Part shown: one piece after another, positions 58,617 through 64,000 of the stretch
Numbering within the stretch: the first letter of the stretch is position 1
How the letters are laid out: every line of letters begins with the position of its first letter
Origin: Cololabis saira
Lineage: Eukaryota; Chordata; Actinopteri; Beloniformes; Belonidae
DNA length: 64,000 bases
Direction: 5' to 3'
Assembly: GCF_033807715.1 (NCBI RefSeq)
Contig: NC_084591.1
Location: 27,190,090 to 27,254,089, forward strand
Made by a program: the position numbers and the translations under genes
Notes under the pieces: model-generated
Databases searched by the model: none
Told to the model about the DNA's origin: nothing
Seen by the model: the letters and a program-made list of their open reading frames with translations, nothing else

Positions 58617-59317
58617 CAGTACTCGAGTTGTAAAAGAAATCAGGGGGGATGGTGGATTTTATCATATGGGGACAGATAATTTGTGCTGATTACAAATAAT
58701 ATAATATATTACAAATAATAGCACTGACCAAAACACCTGCAGAAATACTGCAGGAATGACATAGCAGCAGTTAAATGCAGCCTTCTGTAAGCTTTAAATA
58801 TCCACTGGACTTACATCAAATACATCAAAACACAACAATAAACTATTTTCTGAACTTATCAATATGACTCTGTCCTTCACAGGATAAGTAAAATGGATCA
58901 CTGCAAAAACTCAAAATAAGAATATTTGTCCTATTTCTAGTTAAAATGTAACTTATTTGAACAATGTTCACCTGTTTCAAGTAGATTTTCACTTGAAATA
59001 AGTAGAAAAATCTGCCAGTGGAACAAGATTGTTTTGCTTGTAATGAGAAGATAAATGTTGTTCCACTGGCAGATTTTTCTACTATTTCAAGTGAAAATTT
59101 ACTTGAAACAGGTGAAAATTGTCAAATAAGTTATTTTTCTGGTGTTATTTTTCTGGTGATGACTCTAAATGTTGAAATAGCAGTAAAACCACATTCATTG
59201 ATGAAATGACATAAGGGATGGAAAGGGGGTATGGCAGTTTTACAGGGGGATGATTTGGACCGTTTTTATTTCAGGGGGGATGCCATCCCCCCTCATCCCC
59301 CCTCAACTCGAGTACTG
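58617..59317. mobile_element. hAT element inserted beside the abtb3 splice donor, 701 bp
   Basis: The termini CAGTACTCGAGTTG and CAACTCGAGTACTG are perfect inverted repeats next to GGGGGGATGG / CCATCCCCCC. They are flanked by the perfect 8-bp duplication CTCATAAT (58609-58616, 59318-59325). The insertion point is 15 nt inside abtb3 intron 1. It contains a second copy of the long-palindrome element and no ORF. Confidence 0.94.
58899..59180. mobile_element. Long-palindrome MITE, truncated copy
   Basis: Starts CACTGCAAAAACTCAAAATA, as does the copy at 58012, and keeps the central inverted arms (about 58966-59020 against 59060-59120). The outer right arm decays after about 59135. It is nested inside the hAT at 58617-59317. 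Confidence 0.8.
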
Positions 59318-59321
59318 CTCA

Positions 59322-60460
<1,139 letters not shown>

Positions 60461-60624
60461 CTCGGGAGGAAACAGCAAAGATTGTCTATTGGATTGTTTT
60501 AAAACATCAAGCCAAGGCAAAGCAAGTTTATTTGTATAGTATTATTCAACACAAAGTAATTCAAAGTGCTTTACATCAACATTACAAGTGGCAAGACAAA
60601 ATTAAACAGTAAATAACAAATCAA

Positions 60625-60748
60625 ATGATAAGAAAAGAGGTCAAATAAGATAAGATAAGAAATCCTTTAATAGTCCCCCAGAGGGGAAATTTCCAGATTA
60701 CAGCAGCAAAGGGGATAGTGCAAAACACAAGAGGCATCAATATTACAC

Positions 60749-60784
<36 letters not shown>

Positions 60785-61075
60785 CACTATAAACAGTATA
60801 TACAATAATAAGAAGAAGAAGAGAAGGAGAATAAAAATAGTAATAAATAAAAAATACTAGTATACAAAAAAAGAAAAACAGATGGATATTTACAGATGTT
60901 ATTTATGCACGTTGAGGTGAATGATATTGCACATTATTTTCCGGTATGTATATTTATTGTCAGGTTGTTATGGTTGTGGTCTACTGTGAGCAGTGCTGGT
61001 TGTGTAGTCTCACAGCTGCAGGGAGGAAGTAAAATAATAAAAAAAAATAATAAAAAAGCAGTAGAGTAAAGCAGG
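60625..61075. repeat. Interspersed repeat inserted in the LINE
   Basis: AAGAAATCCTTTAATAGTCC...CCCAGAGGGGAAATTTCCAG near its left side and TGTGTAGTCTCACAGCTGCAGGGAGGAAG near its right are hallmarks of a widespread fish repeat. I cannot name its class with confidence. Its middle carries a trinucleotide array. Confidence 0.55.
60749..60781. repeat. (AAT)n microsatellite, about 33 bp
   Basis: Perfect AAT array inside the inserted repeat. Confidence 0.95.
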
Positions 61076-61087
61076 TAAGTATTCAAT

Positions 61088-61345
61088 TTAGGAGTATGCC
61101 TCTGTAAACAGTAATGTTTTTAGGCCTGATTTAATTGAGCTGACAGTTGGAGCAGACCTCAGGTCTACAGGAAGTTTGTTCCACTGGTGAGGAGCAGAAT
61201 AACTGAACGCTGCCTCACCTTGCTTGGTTCTGGTTCTTGGGAACCACAACAAACCAGATCCAGATGAACCTCAGGGGTCTGGGAGCTTCATAGGAACTAA
61301 CAGATCAAGCACAGACCAGTCGGTGCTTTGTAGACCATCAATAAA
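61088..61345 (-). pseudogene. LINE reverse-transcriptase C-terminus
   Basis: The frame reads SSGSGLLWFPRTRTKQGEAA, then FSYSAPHQWNKLPVDLRSAP and IKSGLKTLLFTEAYS with a stop. This matches the same C-terminal block seen at 4978-5158 (HGESAFSFYAPHVWNKLPES). It is truncated upstream and non-functional. Confidence 0.82.
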
Positions 61346-61379
61346 AGTCATTGACGTAACTCCTAATAAAATATGAAAC

Positions 61380-62282
61380 AATCTGTAAATATGTTTGTTT
61401 TGTTAAGTGCAACTTTGGAGGCTAATAATAAAGCAATTAAAAGACTCTGGGTAAGAAGAAATGATGTGCCATGATCGATGTGGGGTGCAATGTAAAACAC
61501 CTTAATCGCAGTGAACATTCAGAAGGGGTTCCCTTATGTAGCCAGGTACAAGGATCAGAGGGGACTTTTCAGATAAAGCCTTTTCTCAGGGCCCATGTCT
61601 GATCGTAACACGACTCAAGACCATTAATAATAGATTGCATGCATAATGCAGTCTCTGTTCCTCTGGAAGAGAACTCGTTGAAAAGATCTGAATTACTTTC
61701 AAGGTCATTTCCCGGATCACTCACACGGTCTTACCGTACTTAGGTTTTAGCTTCTACGTATGTCCCCTGTGGGCTTTGTAATATCAACGTAACAGAGAGC
61801 AATACGTTTCAGAAGTAGGCCTATTCTTTATTCTCAAACAAAGCAGAGAGGGGGTTTCAATTAAGGCGCTGAGGATAACCAGAGACTAATTAAAGTTCAC
61901 AACAACAACAAAAAAAAACATAAAATTTAAAATTTCCTTGATAAAAGAATACATATATATTTCATAGAAGTGAAATTCATCTAAATTAAATTTAAAAGAA
62001 CTAATGCAACGACCACTGCTCGCTGACGGAGGCTGAGTTTACATCTGAGATGCGGTAACAGAATGTAGTTTCTGCAGTTGACAGCAGGATGGACGTCTTT
62101 GGAGCAACAGTGAACCCTGGTGTTGGACAGACAGTCTGGAGTTTATTTGACAGAGCAGAAAACAATTACTTTGTGGCAAACAATTTAAATTGATAGAAAA
62201 TACATGTTAAAAAAATATTGTATGATGTATGTTTTTTTTTCCCCCTCAGGATTTAGGGTGTTGAATAAAATGTGTTTCCATA
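61380..62282. other. Upstream flank, no recognisable content
   Basis: Nothing recognised. Confidence 0.4.
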
Positions 62283-62284
62283 TA

Positions 62285-62363
62285 CAGTACAGACCAAAAG
62301 TGTGGACACACCTTCTCATTCAAAAAAAATGTGGAAGTGTGTCCAAACTTTTGGTCTGTACTG
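62285..62363. mobile_element. Tc1/mariner deletion derivative, 79 bp
   Basis: The termini CAGTACAGACCAAAAGTGTG and CAAACTTTTGGTCTGTACTG are near-perfect inverted repeats with TA on both sides (62283-62284, 62364-62365). Almost the entire interior is gone, leaving practically only the two ends. Confidence 0.9.
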
Positions 62364-62365
62364 TA

Positions 62366-63375
62366 TGTCAAGTCATTATTCATGCATTTGTAAATGCAAT
62401 ACAAGCATGCTTAATATATTAAATCTGTTATATGTAAAAATTGAAAAGGGCCAGAGTTGGGATGGTGAGATGGACCATCAAGGACTGTAACGTTGTCCCA
62501 TGCTAACACACAATACTGTGCCATCAGTATGATGTTTATTGAACTTTTTCATGTCAAACATTCAAATGTAAAACATTTTAACAAAAGAAAAAAATAATAA
62601 AATAAAATTAAACATCTAACCCATGGCAAATTTGTTTGTAATCACTTAAATTTGGGGAGTGAAAGTAATTTCACAAAAACAGTGATGACGCAAGCACAAA
62701 ACCACTTAAAACTCCAATATGGAAGATACTTCTAATTTCTCTAATGGTTAATACCAAGTTTGACAAATACAGTCACATATAAGTATATATATATATATAT
62801 ATATACCTACAAGAATATATATATATGTGATCTAATATTGATATATTTTTAAAAAGTGAATGTACGAAATTGTTCACAAAAAGTCCGAAAAAATTACAAA
62901 TAAAATAAGTTTAAAATAAAAAAAAATCATTAACTAAAGTGTTTCCTGTTGATATCTTGCAAAAGATTTGCTCCTAGAAATTAAAACTTAATTATGAACT
63001 TAATTATAGATACACATTTATGTACACAAAACACATCAATAACCTAATTTTGTATAGCAAAAATTGCTTGCAAAAAGTACAGAAACTAGACTTGGGACTT
63101 GTTCATTTGTATTTTTAGCATCATTGCTGCTATCCTTCAACGACCAGTCCATTGTTATTTTTGGCTGTGGCAGGTGATTGACAGGTGATCATTTTTGGCA
63201 CATGCTAGGGTGGGTGGATCAAACCATCCAGGAATGGGGAAGAAATTGGGGTTTATTTTTACTGACATTAAATATTGAATATAAAATGTGTTTTATAAAC
63301 ATACATTTCTATTTTATTAAATAATTTACCATAAAGTAGTCATTGACTGGCTGAAAGGGCTATAGCCACAGTTAA
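62366..63375. other. Upstream flank, AT-rich, short (TA)n
   Basis: A TA array at 62784-62805 and a shorter one to 62827; otherwise nothing recognised. Confidence 0.45.
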
Positions 63376-63556
63376 AGCCTGATTTAAGCTCCTCTGTCAT
63401 CTCTAAAGGGAATGATGTCGCTGATGCCTGTAGAGTGGAGGTAGGGTTGGAGGTGCACGTAGGGTGACGCAAAGCCTCTGTGAAGGCTGGTTCACGTTGG
63501 TGCAGAGCCTCTGCATTGCAACGGCGGCAATTCTATTGAGAAGCATAAATCAGGCT
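63376..63556. mobile_element. Diverged Harbinger-like hairpin element
   Basis: AGCCTGATTTA (63376-63386) and TAAATCAGGCT (63546-63556) are perfect inverted ends like those of 16569-16709. The interior is diverged but keeps GCAGAGCCTCTGC-like pieces. The target duplication is unclear. Confidence 0.55.
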
Positions 63557-63574
63557 AATCATTGGTTGGAATCA

Positions 63575-63715
63575 GGTGGGTGTGTTCCAGTCAGCTTCCC
63601 AGTCCTATTTGTTCTGCCCATTTACAACTTGGTGCCATGCAGTACAAGGAAAAAGACACTTTAAACCACTCTTCAGAAAACTAGTGGGCGATGTCATTCA
63701 TAGTGTGTCCAGTAA
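63575..63715 (+). repeat. Unclassified interspersed repeat, copy 2
   Basis: Same ordered motifs as 50466-50590 (GTGGGTGTGTTCCAGTCAGC, ACAAGGAAA, AACCACTCTTCAGAAAA), with about 30 bp inserted between the first two. Confidence 0.6.
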
Positions 63716-64000
63716 TTTACAGGTAATGTATTCTAATAACATGTCATTTTACAACATACCACTTGCTATAGATCATTCAGGCCAAGCTCAGACTTGCCAG
63801 AGGGGCAAAGTGGTGAGAAGTCGTGGGTCAACTGGACTGCCCTTCCCATCAGCAGCACCTTCTCTCTGTAGCAAGACCAGACATGATTTGTTTGACACTA
63901 AGACAGGATTTAATTTTAAAAAAGTATAAAAGGAGTGTCAATATTGGTGCTGTGTGTCCCTCAATGAAGACAACTACAAAGGAATTACATATGCAGAACT

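Larger units (their letters stand above)
60500..61345 (-). mobile_element. L2-like LINE 3' end, interrupted
   Basis: On the minus strand 61345-61088 encodes the RT C-terminus, and 60600-60500 is the matching 3' tail (GTAAAGCACTTTGAATTA...ACAAATAAACTTGC). A different repeat (about 60625-61075) separates the two. It is the same family type as the fragment at 4935-6060, in the same orientation as abtb3. Confidence 0.78.

Overview
The window looks like teleost fish nuclear DNA. It is AT-rich and intron-like, with long CA/TG, TA, ATCC, TTTC and TTCC microsatellites and many DNA transposons of types common in fish (hAT, TTAA-target elements, PIF/Harbinger, a mariner deletion derivative). It also holds L2-like LINE remnants, a decayed Penelope-like element and a Gypsy-type solo LTR. 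One host protein-coding exon can be defended: exon 1 of abtb3 (older name btbd11), on the minus strand at 59333-60185. Nothing bacterial, no RNA gene and no CRISPR array was seen.

Layout. abtb3 is read right to left. Its promoter, with a GC box, an E-box and a CCAAT box, lies near 60186-60460. Exon 1 is a CpG-rich block that ends at a GTGAGT splice donor at 59332. Everything from 59331 down to 1 is best explained as the long first intron, because I recognise no exon 2 anywhere. From 60460 to 64000 lies upstream flanking DNA holding a broken LINE, a second interspersed repeat, a mariner remnant and Harbinger-like hairpin copies.

Exon 1 encodes 284 residues. They open with the conserved ABTB2/ABTB3 N-terminus and continue as two consecutive stretches that read like histones: first H2B-like, then H2A-like. 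The ankyrin repeats and BTB domain of this family must be encoded further along the minus strand, outside the window.

The intron is a transposon patchwork. Eight hAT elements can be delimited to the base by perfect 8-bp target duplications: 1677-2290, 5167-5861, 21017-21596, 30714-32275, 44988-45750, 54363-54587, 57862-58584 and 58617-59317. The last begins 15 nt from the abtb3 splice donor. Three families flanked by TTAA are present twice each: 14932/27724, 15782/38417 and 512/30597. A 1280-bp Harbinger derivative (25969-27248) still carries an open SANT/Myb exon with its splice donor. Nesting gives relative ages: a hAT-Charlie-type copy sits inside the TTAA element at 30597-32506, a hAT splits a LINE at 4935-6060, and a palindromic element sits inside another hAT at 57862-58584. 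Between these islands lie long stretches with no recognisable coding content, listed so the reader knows they were examined.
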